DNA of 64,000 bases from Corynebacterium bovis DSM 20582 = CIP 54.80 (GCF_030408615.1 NZ_CP047187.1:868001-932000), one strand, 5' to 3'. Shown: positions 47,342-57,050, counted from the first letter of the stretch. Notes: a model not told the origin generated them from the sequence alone. A program made the numbers and translations.

Positions 47342-48175
47342 ATGAGTTTGTCCAAGCCAACAGATTCGAAATTTTCACCTTCAGTCCTGCGGTCGGTTGC
47401 GGGGGTGCTCGCCGATACTGATGATGGACTGACAGGGCGCGAGATCGGAGACCTGCTGAAGGACCTTGACATGCCGGATTCGGGTTCTGGCGAGACTAAG
47501 CGGGTTCGCCTCGCCAAGGCCTTCGATAACGCCCAGACGCGAGCCGGGAATGCGAAGCCAATTATGGACTTCATCTCCTCGGCGATGCAATCGGTACGGT
47601 ACGTCGATGACCGCGGGCTCTTCTACAGACGCCAGGGGAAACTCAATAAGCTCCTCGCGTACGTCGGTCTGCGGGTTGACGACCAGGGCGAGGTTGTGAG
47701 TGGTGAGTTAGCCCGGAACTTGGATGAGGCGGATAAGATCGCAAACTCTATCCACGATGAACTCGACCGCCGCAAGTGTCATCCTGAGGTGCTGCGGTAC
47801 TGCTCCGTGGAGGTACTGAAGGAAGCGTACTTCCATGCCTGCCTCGAAGCGACCAAGAGTATCTTCGATCGTCTGCGGAGCATGACCGGCGCGTCGGGCG
47901 ACGGAGCGGCCCTTGTCGACACCGTTCTGGCGCTCGGAAAGTCCGGCCCGATGCTCGCGATCAACTCGCTGCGGACGCAGACCGAGAAGGACGAGCAGAC
48001 TGGGCTCGCGAATCTCGTGAAGGGGTTGAATGGCCTCTACCGGAATCCGACGGCGCACGATCCGAGGTTGAGTCGAAAGATCAGCGACGACGAGCTGCTC
48101 GAAGTGCTGACGATGGTCTCCGTTGTCCATCGGAGACTTGACGGCGCCTCATCGTCCAACGGGGTTTTGCCGTGA
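47342..48175 (+). CDS. AbiJ-N3/TIGR02391-like protein with C-terminal HEPN domain
   Basis: 277 residues. The N-terminal part (FSPSVLRSVAGVLADTDDGLTGREIGDLL…KAFDNAQTRAGN…) resembles the AbiJ N-terminal domain 3 seen in abortive-infection proteins; the C-terminal part resembles TIGR02391 (Hypoth_Ymh). The HEPN motif R234-N-P-T-A-H239 (LYRNPTAHDP) is the RNxxxH form of the RNase active site. GAGAAAGG lies 8 nt before ATG 47342. The stop overlaps the next gene's GTG (GTGA). GC and codon use are unlike the core, indicating transfer. Role: probable anti-phage RNase. Confidence 0.72.
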   Translation: MSLSKPTDSKFSPSVLRSVAGVLADTDDGLTGREIGDLLKDLDMPDSGSGETKRVRLAKAFDNAQTRAGNAKPIMDFISSAMQSVRYVDDRGLFYRRQGKLNKLLAYVGLRVDDQGEVVSGELARNLDEADKIANSIHDELDRRKCHPEVLRYCSVEVLKEAYFHACLEATKSIFDRLRSMTGASGDGAALVDTVLALGKSGPMLAINSLRTQTEKDEQTGLANLVKGLNGLYRNPTAHDPRLSRKISDDELLEVLTMVSVVHRRLDGASSSNGVLP

Positions 48176-49293
48176 ACGAGGACGTCGACTACAAGGTCGA
48201 GCCCGACGACGAGCGCCCTTCCCGGGCTGAGGGGGAAGCTCAGGAGCCGGAAGGGCCGAACGATGGCGACCGCAAGGAGCGAACCGGGTTCCCTACTCCG
48301 GTGGGTTTCTCCCAGTCGTTGCAGCTGAACGTGGACGATGCCGTAGCCAGTGTCTCCGCGCCCCTTCAGGAAAAGATCCGCTCGGCAATGTTTGAGTTCA
48401 GCGCCATCGTCCGCCAGGCCCTCCTGCCGGGGAGTGAGCGGTTCCAAGAGCAAGTGAAGTCGATCATGCCCATCGTCCCCGCCTTCTCGGTGCCATCGCT
48501 AGATCTAGCCGAGCAGCAGTTTCGAGAACTCCACGACCCCGTGGACCAGGAATTGCTCAAGCGGTTTTTCGAGGAGCAGGCCCAGGTTTTTGAAAGCCTG
48601 CGAAAGTCCCTCGGCTTGCTCTTCGACCACACTCTGAGTCCTGCGCTCAAACGAGGCCTTTGGCCGCCCAACCTCAGGGATCATGGCGATGAGATCACGG
48701 AGAGCCAGATCCGCAGATTCGTTGAGCAGGAAGCTATACCGCTCTACCTCGTGCCGAGGTGGGCCACGGTATCCCGGCTGCTGGAGGCGAAGGACCGCAA
48801 TGAGCGGCTGCGAGTGCTAGACGACTGCTATGAAACAATCATGGACGACTGTAAGGCGGTGCTAGAGCGAACGGACCATGCCTCGGTCAGCGACCAGCGC
48901 GACTTTGCGTTGGAGGGAATTCGCGCGATGCGCGCCGGCCATACATCTCCGGCTCAGGCTTTGTTCACGGTAACGCTCGACACGTTGATCGTCAAATTCT
49001 TTCCCGACCGGAGTGCCCGCAGGATTATCACGAACCGCAAGAGAGGAGCGGACGTCCCTAATGAGATCGGTGAGAAAGCCGTCCCTGAAGTGTTCGTCTG
49101 GCTGCCGATCTGGAACGCGCACGAGCAGTTCTGGAATGACAAGGGTGACAACGTGCCGGAATCCTACTCTCGTCATGCGAGCGTCCACGGCGTCTCCTCG
49201 CGCCAGTTCAACAGGACCAACTGTGTACAGGCGCTGATGCTCGTCACGAGCCTCATCGGCTTAGCTAACAGGAAAACATGTCAGATCAGATAG
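48172..49293 (+). CDS. Second HEPN-motif protein, translationally coupled
   Basis: 373 residues, overlapping the upstream stop by 4 nt. The first 70 residues are acidic and disordered; the middle is alpha-helical (SLDLAEQQFRELHDP…LLKRFFEEQAQVFESL). Near the C terminus lies R334-H-A-S-V-H339 (SRHASVHGV) followed by a helix FNRTNCVQALMLVTSLIGL, which is the HEPN Rx4H signature in its normal setting. I do not recognise a named family. The operon with another HEPN protein suggests a complex, in which one could be nuclease and the other a regulator or co-nuclease. Confidence 0.68.
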   Translation: MNEDVDYKVEPDDERPSRAEGEAQEPEGPNDGDRKERTGFPTPVGFSQSLQLNVDDAVASVSAPLQEKIRSAMFEFSAIVRQALLPGSERFQEQVKSIMPIVPAFSVPSLDLAEQQFRELHDPVDQELLKRFFEEQAQVFESLRKSLGLLFDHTLSPALKRGLWPPNLRDHGDEITESQIRRFVEQEAIPLYLVPRWATVSRLLEAKDRNERLRVLDDCYETIMDDCKAVLERTDHASVSDQRDFALEGIRAMRAGHTSPAQALFTVTLDTLIVKFFPDRSARRIITNRKRGADVPNEIGEKAVPEVFVWLPIWNAHEQFWNDKGDNVPESYSRHASVHGVSSRQFNRTNCVQALMLVTSLIGLANRKTCQIR

Positions 49294-49787
49294 CGTTATT
49301 CAGTTTCCTGCCCTTTGCGACAGTCGACATCGTGGACCCCTTGGGTGCCGCAGTCTCATACTCGGTAGGCTGATCGCCTGCGGTGTTAGCTTCGATTTGT
49401 CTTATAGCGAAGGAATCCTTCCATTGCTCGGGCGATGCTTTAACCGGAATCTCGTAGGACTGTCGAGCGTCTGTGCGCGAGGCCAGGGCTTATCCGAAGC
49501 TGAAGGTTTCAGGCTATTCGATGGCGTGTTGCCGTCCACCCGACGTCGGCTGTTGAATATCGTAAGCGCCGTCGATACTGGTGGATTAGGGCTCATTGAA
49601 CGACGGTGAATGATAGTGGCATCTAGAAATTCTTGCTGGCTATCGCACAAGGCACGCTGCCAGCCAGGCGTTCGTTCCGAAACTTGGTGGATATCACGTT
49701 CACCGGCTGTGCGCCGTCGTGGGGGCAGCGGGGCCGCCTACGCGCGCAGCCCGGAACTGGTCGGGGACGGGGCCCGGGGTCGCGCGG
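49294..49787. other. Low-GC island, right part, no recognised gene
   Basis: About 400 bp of balanced base composition, returning to high GC at about 49720. A 70-codon plus frame at 49397-49609 (from TTG, SYSEGILPLLGRCFNRN…) has no ribosome site and no recognised family. An 11-bp sequence GCCGTCGTGGG at 49713-49723 also occurs at 46694-46704, at the other edge. Confidence 0.35.
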
Positions 49788-49964
49788 TCAGTCCGGGCGG
49801 CCGGGCCCCGACGTCAGCCGGTTGACCAGGCCCGTCGCGGCCGCGGTGATGACGAACATGACGAGGAACCCGATGACGGAGTCGTGCCTGAGCCCGATAT
49901 AGAGCGACAGGATGAACCCGACGAGGGCGACGAGGAGGGCGTTCATCGAGACCGTCTTCTTCAT
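49788..49964 (-). CDS. Small two-helix membrane protein
   Basis: 58 residues: MKKTVSMN, helix ALLVALVGFILSLYIGL, RHDS, helix VIGFLVMFVITAAATGL, short tail. AAGGAG lies about 7 nt before ATG 49964 on the minus strand. GC content is that of the core, so it marks the right border of the island. Family not recognised. Confidence 0.6.
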   Translation of the reverse strand: MKKTVSMNALLVALVGFILSLYIGLRHDSVIGFLVMFVITAAATGLVNRLTSGPGRPD

Positions 49965-50347
49965 GGGGGCTCCTTGTCGTGGGGCGGGGCTGACCTCGCG
50001 GGCGTCACGGGCGCGGGACCGGGGCGTCGGTGCGGCGGATCTCGCGTCTCGCGGGGCGTCGCGGGCGCGGCTGACCTCGCGTCCGGCGCGGGTGGGACCG
50101 GCAATTGCTGCCAGGTGCCACCGTAGGGGTTCTCCCCGCCGGGGGAGGGAATGTGACCAGCGTTACGGCCGGGTGCGTACGGCGCACGGTGACCCCGACC
50201 CGCCCGCTGTTCACCCCGGTGTCCACCCGTCCCTCACCCCACCGTCCACCCACCCCTCCACCCGTCCGGGCGAAGCTCCGCCGGGGCCGCGGCGGTCTGC
50301 CATGATGATGTGATCCTGACCACCCTGTGATCACCGGAGGACGCACC
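49965..50347 (+). promoter_or_regulatory. Upstream region of cstA
   Basis: No gene in 380 bp. A GCCGGGGGAGG-type hairpin near 50135-50150 is followed by a TGTGA half-site (50152-50156) compatible with a GlxR/CRP operator, but the other half is poor. CATGAT at about 50301 could be a -10. Confidence 0.35.
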
Positions 50348-52879
50348 GTGAGCACCGCCCCTGACCCCGCCGGATCCGGCGCCGACCCCGCCGCCGCCCA
50401 CGCAGGCCACGCGCCCGTGAGCACCGCCCCGGCCACCGCCGCCCCGTCACCCACCGCGACAACCCCGCGGCGCCCGGCGAACCACGTCGACCCCGAGGTC
50501 CTCGACCGCGAGCACGGCCGGTGGACCCCGGGCCGCATCGCCCTGTGGGTGGCGATCGCGCTGCTCGGCGGCCTCGGCTGGGTCATGCTCGCGCTGGTCC
50601 GCGGGGAGACGGTCAACGGCATCTGGTTCGTCTTCGCCGCGGTGTGCACGTACGTCATCGGCTACCGCTTCTACTCCCGGTACATCGAGAACCGCCTGGT
50701 CCGCCCGGACGACCGCCGCGCGACACCCGCGGAGTACAAGGCGGACGGCACGGACTACATGCCGACCGACCGCCGGGTGCTCTACGGCCACCACTTCGCG
50801 GCGATCGCCGGCGCGGGTCCGCTCGTGGGGCCGGTCCTCGCCGCGCAGATGGGCTACCTGCCGGGCACGATCTGGATCATCGTCGGCGTGATCTTCGCGG
50901 GGGCGGTGCAGGACTACCTCGTGCTGTTCTTCTCGATGCGGCGGGGCGGGCGGTCGCTCGGCCAGATGGCCCGGGAGGAGCTCGGCGTCGTCGGCGGGTA
51001 CGCGGCGATCGTCGCGACCCTGGCGATCATGGTCATCATCACGGCGATCCTCGCGCTGGTCGTCGTGAACTCCCTCGCGGAGTCCCCGTGGGGTGTGTTC
51101 TCCGTCGGCATGACGATCCCCATCGCGCTGGTGATGGGCGTGTACCTGCGGTTCGTGCGCCCGGGGAAGGTCCTGGAGGTGTCGGTGCTGGGCTTCGTGC
51201 TGCTGCTCGCCGCGATCGTCGCCGGCGGGTACGTCGGTGGCACGGCGTGGGGCGTGGAGTACCTCACGCTGAGCAAGACGACGATCGCGTGGGGGATCAT
51301 CGTCTACGGGTTCATCGCGGCGGTGCTGCCGGTGTGGCTGCTCCTCGCGCCGCGGGACTACCTGTCGACGTTCATGAAGGTCGGCACGATCGTGCTGCTG
51401 GCGGTGGGGATCGTCGTCGTCCGGCCGGAGATCTCCGTCCCGGCGGTCAGCGAGTTTGCCTCCCGCAGCGACGGCCCGGTGTTCTCCGGTTCCCTGTTCC
51501 CCTTCCTCTTCGTCACGATCGCCTGCGGGGCCCTGTCCGGGTTCCACGCGCTCATCGCCTCCGGGACGACGCCGAAGATGGTGGAGAAGGAGCGCCAGAC
51601 CCGGCTCATCGGCTACGGCGGGATGTGCCTGGAGTCGTTCGTCGCGATCATGGCGCTCGTCGCCGCGGTGACGGTGGACCGCGGCATCTACTTCGCCATG
51701 AACGCCGGGGCGGGGGCGACGGGCGGCACGGTCGAGGGGGCGGCGGCGTTCGTGAACTCGCTCGGCCTCACGGGCGTGTCCGTCACCCCGGACCAGCTCA
51801 CGGCCACGGCCGGTGCGGTGGGGGAGCACAGCGTCGTCTCCCGGACCGGTGGGGCACCCACCCTGGCGGTGGGCATGGCGGGGATCATGCACAACCTCAT
51901 GCCGGGTCTGAACCTCATGAGTTTCTGGTACCACTTCGCGATCATGTTCGAGGCCCTGTTCATCCTCACGGCCGTGGACGCCGGCACGCGCGTGGCCCGG
52001 TTCATGCTCCAGGATGCGCTGGGCAATGCGGTGCCCCGGTTCCGGGACTCCTCGTGGCGGGTCGGGGTGTGGCTGACGACGCTGGTCATGGTCGCCGCGT
52101 GGGGGTCGATCCTGCTGCTCGGCGTGACGGACCCGCTCGGCGGCATCAACACGTTCTACCCGCTGTTCGGTATCGCGAACCAGCTGCTCGCGGCGGTCGC
52201 GCTGGCGGTGTGCCTGACCGTCGCGGCGACGCGGTCGCGGGCCCGGTACCTGTGGATCATCATCGTGCCGCTGGCGTTCGACGTCGTCGTGACGACCGTC
52301 GGGTCGTGGCAGAAGATCTTCTCGTCGACCCCGGCGATCGGCTACTGGGCGAACCACGTGCGGGCCCGGGACGCCCTCGCGTCCGGGGCGACGACCTTCG
52401 GCACGGCGAAGACCCCGGACGAGATCGCCGCGGTGGCGCGGAACACGCTGGTCCAGACGTCGCTGTCGGTGCTGTTCGTGGTGCTCACGCTGACCGTCGT
52501 GGCGGTGGCGGTGGTGCGCACGGTGCGGACGGTTCTGGCCCGGCGCGCGGCGGAGGTCGCGGCGGGGGCCGGGGTCTCCGGGGAGGTCCCGGTGGGTGGG
52601 GCCTCCGGCGTCGGGGGGTCGACGCCGCCCTCCGGCGGCGCGGGCGGGTCCGCACCGGTGCCCGTGGCCGTGGGGCACGAGGACCCGTACGTCGAGTCCC
52701 GGCTGTACGCGCCGGCGGGGCTCATCCCGACGCCGTCGGAGCGTGCCCTCGAACGGGAGTGGGCCGCGTACCTCGCGGCGGTGGGTGTGCCGGCGGGGAC
52801 GGCTGCGGGTGCGGGTGCGGCGGCAGGGGAGTCGGCGGGCGCGTCGGCGGGCGCGGCTGCCGGGGAGGGGCGGCGGTGA
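50348..52879 (+). CDS. cstA: CstA family pyruvate/peptide transporter
   Basis: 843 residues, about 16-18 helices. CstA features: GHHFAAIAGAGPLVGPVLAAQMGY, the GVIFAGAVQDYLVLF segment, SGTTPKMVEKERQTRLIGYGGM, and TRVARFMLQDALGN. GTG 50348 has CCGGAGGA 8 nt upstream. The C-terminal 120 residues are Gly/Ala-rich and not conserved. CstA homologues import pyruvate or peptides under carbon starvation; YbdD-type partners are needed, and one follows here with overlap. Confidence 0.93.
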   Translation: MSTAPDPAGSGADPAAAHAGHAPVSTAPATAAPSPTATTPRRPANHVDPEVLDREHGRWTPGRIALWVAIALLGGLGWVMLALVRGETVNGIWFVFAAVCTYVIGYRFYSRYIENRLVRPDDRRATPAEYKADGTDYMPTDRRVLYGHHFAAIAGAGPLVGPVLAAQMGYLPGTIWIIVGVIFAGAVQDYLVLFFSMRRGGRSLGQMAREELGVVGGYAAIVATLAIMVIITAILALVVVNSLAESPWGVFSVGMTIPIALVMGVYLRFVRPGKVLEVSVLGFVLLLAAIVAGGYVGGTAWGVEYLTLSKTTIAWGIIVYGFIAAVLPVWLLLAPRDYLSTFMKVGTIVLLAVGIVVVRPEISVPAVSEFASRSDGPVFSGSLFPFLFVTIACGALSGFHALIASGTTPKMVEKERQTRLIGYGGMCLESFVAIMALVAAVTVDRGIYFAMNAGAGATGGTVEGAAAFVNSLGLTGVSVTPDQLTATAGAVGEHSVVSRTGGAPTLAVGMAGIMHNLMPGLNLMSFWYHFAIMFEALFILTAVDAGTRVARFMLQDALGNAVPRFRDSSWRVGVWLTTLVMVAAWGSILLLGVTDPLGGINTFYPLFGIANQLLAAVALAVCLTVAATRSRARYLWIIIVPLAFDVVVTTVGSWQKIFSSTPAIGYWANHVRARDALASGATTFGTAKTPDEIAAVARNTLVQTSLSVLFVVLTLTVVAVAVVRTVRTVLARRAAEVAAGAGVSGEVPVGGASGVGGSTPPSGGAGGSAPVPVAVGHEDPYVESRLYAPAGLIPTPSERALEREWAAYLAAVGVPAGTAAGAGAAAGESAGASAGAAAGEGRR

Positions 52880-53100
52880 CGCCCCGGACGGCGCGCACCG
52901 TGCGCACGGCGGGCGCGGCGCGCGCGGCGGTCACCGCCGTGGCGGACTACGCCCGCGGCGTGCTCGGGGCGGACCGGTACCGGCGGTACCTCGACCACCA
53001 CGCCCGGCAGGGGTGCGGTCACCCGCCGCTGTCGGAGAAGGAGTACTGGCGGTCCTACTACGCCCACCAGGAGGACAACCCGGGCGCCCGGTGCTGCTGA
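52876..53100 (+). CDS. YbdD/DUF466 family small protein, CstA partner
   Basis: 74 residues: YARGVLGADRYRRYLDHHARQ and HPPLSEKEYWRSYYAHQEDNPGARCC are the typical YbdD pattern. The GTG start overlaps the cstA stop (GTGA). E. coli YbdD and BtsT/CstA act together in pyruvate uptake. Confidence 0.88.
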   Translation: MTPRTARTVRTAGAARAAVTAVADYARGVLGADRYRRYLDHHARQGCGHPPLSEKEYWRSYYAHQEDNPGARCC

Positions 53101-53107
53101 GCGGGCG

Positions 53108-54133
53108 TCAGCGTCGCCGCACCCGCCGGACGAGCATGACGACCGCGGTGACGACCGACCCGACGGCGAAGCCCACGACCGCCGAACACCCGGTCTCGAC
53201 GAGCCACACGACAGCCCCGCCCGCCCCCTCGACGGCCTCCTCGAGGTGGTGCACCAGCGCGAACGGCGCATGCCAGCCCAGTTCATCCGACCCGACGAGC
53301 AGGATGTGCCCGCCGACCCACAGCATCGCCACGGTGCCGACGACCGACAGGACGGACATGACCTTCGGCATCGCCGCGACGAGCGCGCGGCCGACCCGGC
53401 GGGCCGCGCCCTCGTGCCCCCGGGCGATGTGCAGGCCGAGGTCGTCCATCTTCACCAGGCCGGCGACCGCGCCGTAGACGAGCGCGGTGATGAGCAGCCC
53501 CACGACGATGAGCACGACGGCCTTCTCGAGCACCGGCTCGGCGGCGACCTCGTTGAGCGAGATGACCATGATCTCCGCGCTGAGGATGAGGTCCGTGCGC
53601 ACCGCCGCGCGGACGAGGCGGTCCTCCTCCGCCCGGGCGGGGTCGGCGGGGGAGGCGCCCCCGGCGCCCGCGGTCGCGGGGGCGTCCGGCCGCGGGAGGG
53701 CGGCGTCGTCCCCCTCACCCCGACCCCCACCGGCGCCGGGCCCCTCACCGGTGCCGTGACCGTCGCCGTGGCCGTGCCCGGTGAGGAACTCCCAGATCTT
53801 CTCCGCCCCCTCGAAGGCGAGGTAGAACCCGCCGAGCATGAGGATCGGCGTGAGCGCCCACGGGGCGAGCCAGCTGAGCAGCAGCGCCACCGGCAGGATG
53901 ATGAGCAGCTTGTTCACCAGGGACCCCTTGGCGATCCGCCAGATGAGCGGCAGTTCGCGCGCCGGGGCGAGGCCCTGGACGAAGCGGGGCGTCACGGCGG
54001 TGTCGTCGACGACGACGGCCGCGGCCTTCGTGCTCGTGCGGCCGGCGGCCGACGCGATGTCGTCCGTCGCGGCGGCGGCCTTGCGGGCGATGAGGGCGAC
54101 GTCGTCGAGCAGTGCGGCGAGTCCTCCGGCCAT
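53108..54133 (-). CDS. DUF808 (YedI-like) membrane protein
   Basis: 341 residues starting MAGGLAALLDDVALIARKAAAATDDI, with the DUF808 marks KAAAVVVDDTAVTPRFVQG, RELPLIWRIAKGSLVNKLLI, GGFYLAFEGAEKIWE, and SAEIMVISLNEV. About six helices. A 60-residue Gly/His/Asp/Pro-rich loop (about 117-170) is longer than in E. coli YedI. Convergent with ybdD (7 bp apart). Function unknown. Confidence 0.88.
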   Translation of the reverse strand: MAGGLAALLDDVALIARKAAAATDDIASAAGRTSTKAAAVVVDDTAVTPRFVQGLAPARELPLIWRIAKGSLVNKLLIILPVALLLSWLAPWALTPILMLGGFYLAFEGAEKIWEFLTGHGHGDGHGTGEGPGAGGGRGEGDDAALPRPDAPATAGAGGASPADPARAEEDRLVRAAVRTDLILSAEIMVISLNEVAAEPVLEKAVVLIVVGLLITALVYGAVAGLVKMDDLGLHIARGHEGAARRVGRALVAAMPKVMSVLSVVGTVAMLWVGGHILLVGSDELGWHAPFALVHHLEEAVEGAGGAVVWLVETGCSAVVGFAVGSVVTAVVMLVRRVRRR

Positions 54134-54212
54134 GGGTCACCTCGGCGGGTCGGGGGAGGGGGACAGGACACCTGACACTACCGGAATCCCGGGCCCGGGA
54201 CCCGCGCGCCGC

Positions 54213-55097
54213 TCAGGCCCGGAGGAACCGCTCCCAGGCCTCCCACTCCCGGTCCGTCTGCTCCTCCCCGTCGGCGTAGGACGCCCGCAGCCGGTCGAGC
54301 CGCCGGTCGGTGTTGCTCACCGGCATGTGGTCGGGGAAGAACAGCTGCGCCCGGCCCTGCCGCTCAAGCTCGAGCAGCCGCTCCTTCGACGCGTTGTACC
54401 GCTCGTGCCGGGTCACCGCCGCCTCCGCGACCTTCGGGTACCGGCTGAGGATGCGGCGCGCCGTGCCCGGGTAGCGGATCGGGGGCTTGCGGTACTCCCG
54501 CGGGCGGGTCGAGAGCACGAGGAAGCGTTCGAAGCCGTCGGCCTCGGCGACGTCGACGGGGATGCCCCCCGACGTGCCGAGGGCCCCGTCGACGTACGGC
54601 TCGCCGTCGACCGTCGGCGTGGGCATGATGATCGGGAGGGTCGACGACGCCCGCACCCGCCGCGTGAGCGCCGCGGGACCGTCGACGTCCTCGCGGCCCC
54701 ACGCCGTGGTCTCCCCGGTGGCGGCGTTGAACGCGATGATGCGGTAGGCCGTCGGGTCCGCGGCGATGGCGTCGAAGTCCAGGGGCAGCTCCTCGCCCGG
54801 GAGACTCGACGTCTCGTAGATGTACTCCGAGTTGAAGTAGCCGTTGCCCCGGATGAAACTGCTGATCCCGCCGGCCGCCTGCGACGTGGCGAACTCCTGG
54901 AAACTCACGCGCGCCCGCTCGGCGTCGTGGGACAGGAAGTTCACCGCGTGACTCGACCCGGCGGACACGCCCCCGACCCAGCCGAAGCGGACCTTCTCCG
55001 TGATGAGGCGGACGACGCACGCCGCCGTGTAGCTGTTGCGCATGCCGCCCCCCTCGAGAATGAGGGCGACATCCGGGGCGTCGATGCGTGGGTCCAT
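54213..55097 (-). CDS. Patatin-like phospholipase (YjjU/RssA type)
   Basis: 294 residues, patatin fold: glycine-rich oxyanion loop LEGGGMR (14-20), nucleophile Ser45 in GVSAGSS, catalytic Asp170 in VDGALG. Cytosolic, no signal peptide. TACCCT at 55105-55110 lies 7 nt from ATG 55097 on the minus strand: leaderless. Likely acyl hydrolase; substrate unknown. Confidence 0.87.
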   Translation of the reverse strand: MDPRIDAPDVALILEGGGMRNSYTAACVVRLITEKVRFGWVGGVSAGSSHAVNFLSHDAERARVSFQEFATSQAAGGISSFIRGNGYFNSEYIYETSSLPGEELPLDFDAIAADPTAYRIIAFNAATGETTAWGREDVDGPAALTRRVRASSTLPIIMPTPTVDGEPYVDGALGTSGGIPVDVAEADGFERFLVLSTRPREYRKPPIRYPGTARRILSRYPKVAEAAVTRHERYNASKERLLELERQGRAQLFFPDHMPVSNTDRRLDRLRASYADGEEQTDREWEAWERFLRA

Positions 55098-55412
55098 GAG
55101 GGCCAGGGTAGCGCCGGACCACCCCACTGTGACGGCCGTGACGGTGCCGGACCGGGTCCGCGGACGTCCCGGTGGGACGGCGGGAACGGGGCTGACGTGG
55201 GGCGGGGCCGGGGAAGGGGTAGCGGCCGGGTGGTTTCTTTCAGTGAATAACGGACCGGGCGGGCGGGGGCCTGTTAGCGTCAGAGCTGTTCTCGTGGCCC
55301 CGCCACGGCTCCGGCAGGGGACCCGGCCGTCCAGGCGCATCCCCGGAGTGTGACGACCGCCGGGCTGGTCGGGGGACGACCATGCACGGCCGACCTGACG
55401 GAACGGGTGGAG

Positions 55413-57050
55413 ATGAGCGAGGAGACTGTGAACACAGCGAACACGGCGAACACGGCCGGTGCGACCGGCGCTGCCGGCACGGACGCGGGTGTGACCGGCG
55501 CGGACGCGGGTGCGGCGGCGACCGCCGGCGCGCCGGGTGCCGGGGCCGCGGCCGGCGACACCGGAGCCGCCGACACCGGAGCCGGCGGCACGGCCGCCCC
55601 GGCCCGGCGGCGACGCCGGCGCGACCACCCCGTCGCCCGGGTCATCCGGACGGTCGTGGGGATCATCGCCCTGATCCTGTCCGCCCTGCTCATGTGGCTC
55701 GGGCTGTCACCGTTCATCGCCTCGTTCCCCTACCTGGGCATCGGGTCGCTCATCACCCCGCAGAACGTCGGGCCGCTGCTCATCGTCGGGGCCGTCGTGC
55801 TCGTCGTGTCCGTCGGGCTCGTCGTGCTCGGCAGCCGGCGGCTCAGCCTGCTCGCCGCGGCGTTCAGCGTCATCGCGGTCGGGGCGTTCGGCGGCATCCT
55901 CGACCAGCAGCTGGACAGCGCCCGGAAGGCGGGGGCGGACGTCGACACCTCGGCCGCGTTCATCCCCGGCGGCCTGAAGGAGGGGGCCTCGCCCGACGAG
56001 ACGGTGCAGTACGCCTCCGACGACGACGGCCTGCTCGACATGGACATCTACCGCCCGTCCACCGGCGGCGGATCCGCCCCGGTGCTCATGTACGTCCACG
56101 GCGGCGGGTGGGACACGATGGACCGCACGTCGCAGGCGCGGAACCTGCGCTGGCTCGCCGACCAGGGGTTCCTCGTGGTCTCCCCGGACTACACGCTGGC
56201 GACGGACGACCGGGCGACGTGGGACACCGCCGGCGACCAGGTCGCGTGCGCGATGGCCTGGGTCACCGCCAACGCCCGCGACCGGGGCGGGGACCCGGAG
56301 AACTTCTTCACCTACGGCGAGTCCGCCGGCGGCGCCCTCGTCATGACCGCGTCCTACGACGCCGCGGCCGGCAAGCTCCACCCGCGCTGCGGCGGGGCCC
56401 CGGCCGTGCCCCGCGCGGTGTACGCCGACTCCCCGGCGGTCGACCCGCGCGTCATCGCTGAATCGAACGACCCGGTCACCGGCGACGGGGCCCGCCGCAC
56501 GGTCGAGAAGTACCTCGGGGGGAGTCCCGACGAGCACCCCGACCGGGCGGACGCCGTGACCGTCGCCAACCACGTCACCGACTTCTCCCAGCCGACGTAC
56601 CTGTCCTACGGCGGGGACGACCGCCTCGTGCCGACGCGCAGCTACGACGCCTACCGGCGACGCATGGAGCTGGCGAACCGCCGCGTCATCGAGATCGTCC
56701 GGCCCCACGCCGACCACGCCTCCGCGCTGACGTACCACGGGGTGTGGAACCAGACGCTCCTCCAGACGATGCGCACCTTCTTCGCCGGCGAGGGAGCCTT
56801 CGGCTTCCCGGGCGGGCGGCCCCCGGTGGGCGGCAGCGTGCCCGTCCCCGACCCCGCGCGGGACACGCGCGGCCCGGTCGGCGGGGTCCAGCCGGAGAAC
56901 CCCAAGACACTGCCCGGGCCGCTCGGCGGCACCCCGCCGGAGAACCCGAAGACGCTGCCGGGGCCGCTCGGCGGCACCCCGCCGGAGAACCCCCGGACGG
57001 TGCCCGGCCCGCTCGGCGGCAACGTGCCGGCGTCGACCGTCACGTCCTGA
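55413..57050 (+). CDS. Membrane-anchored alpha/beta hydrolase with C-terminal repeats
   Basis: 545 residues. N terminus Thr/Ala/Gly-rich (TANTANTAGAT…), then three membrane helices (about residues 70-170), a carboxylesterase-type hydrolase domain with HGGGW oxyanion motif (about 228-232), nucleophile in GESAGG (about 304-309), and a late His (RPHADHASALTYHG). The tail has three copies of a 15-residue unit (GGTPPENPKTLPGPL). ATG 55413 has GGTGGAG just before it; GTG 55350 is an alternative. Probable envelope esterase. Confidence 0.78.
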   Translation: MSEETVNTANTANTAGATGAAGTDAGVTGADAGAAATAGAPGAGAAAGDTGAADTGAGGTAAPARRRRRRDHPVARVIRTVVGIIALILSALLMWLGLSPFIASFPYLGIGSLITPQNVGPLLIVGAVVLVVSVGLVVLGSRRLSLLAAAFSVIAVGAFGGILDQQLDSARKAGADVDTSAAFIPGGLKEGASPDETVQYASDDDGLLDMDIYRPSTGGGSAPVLMYVHGGGWDTMDRTSQARNLRWLADQGFLVVSPDYTLATDDRATWDTAGDQVACAMAWVTANARDRGGDPENFFTYGESAGGALVMTASYDAAAGKLHPRCGGAPAVPRAVYADSPAVDPRVIAESNDPVTGDGARRTVEKYLGGSPDEHPDRADAVTVANHVTDFSQPTYLSYGGDDRLVPTRSYDAYRRRMELANRRVIEIVRPHADHASALTYHGVWNQTLLQTMRTFFAGEGAFGFPGGRPPVGGSVPVPDPARDTRGPVGGVQPENPKTLPGPLGGTPPENPKTLPGPLGGTPPENPRTVPGPLGGNVPASTVTS

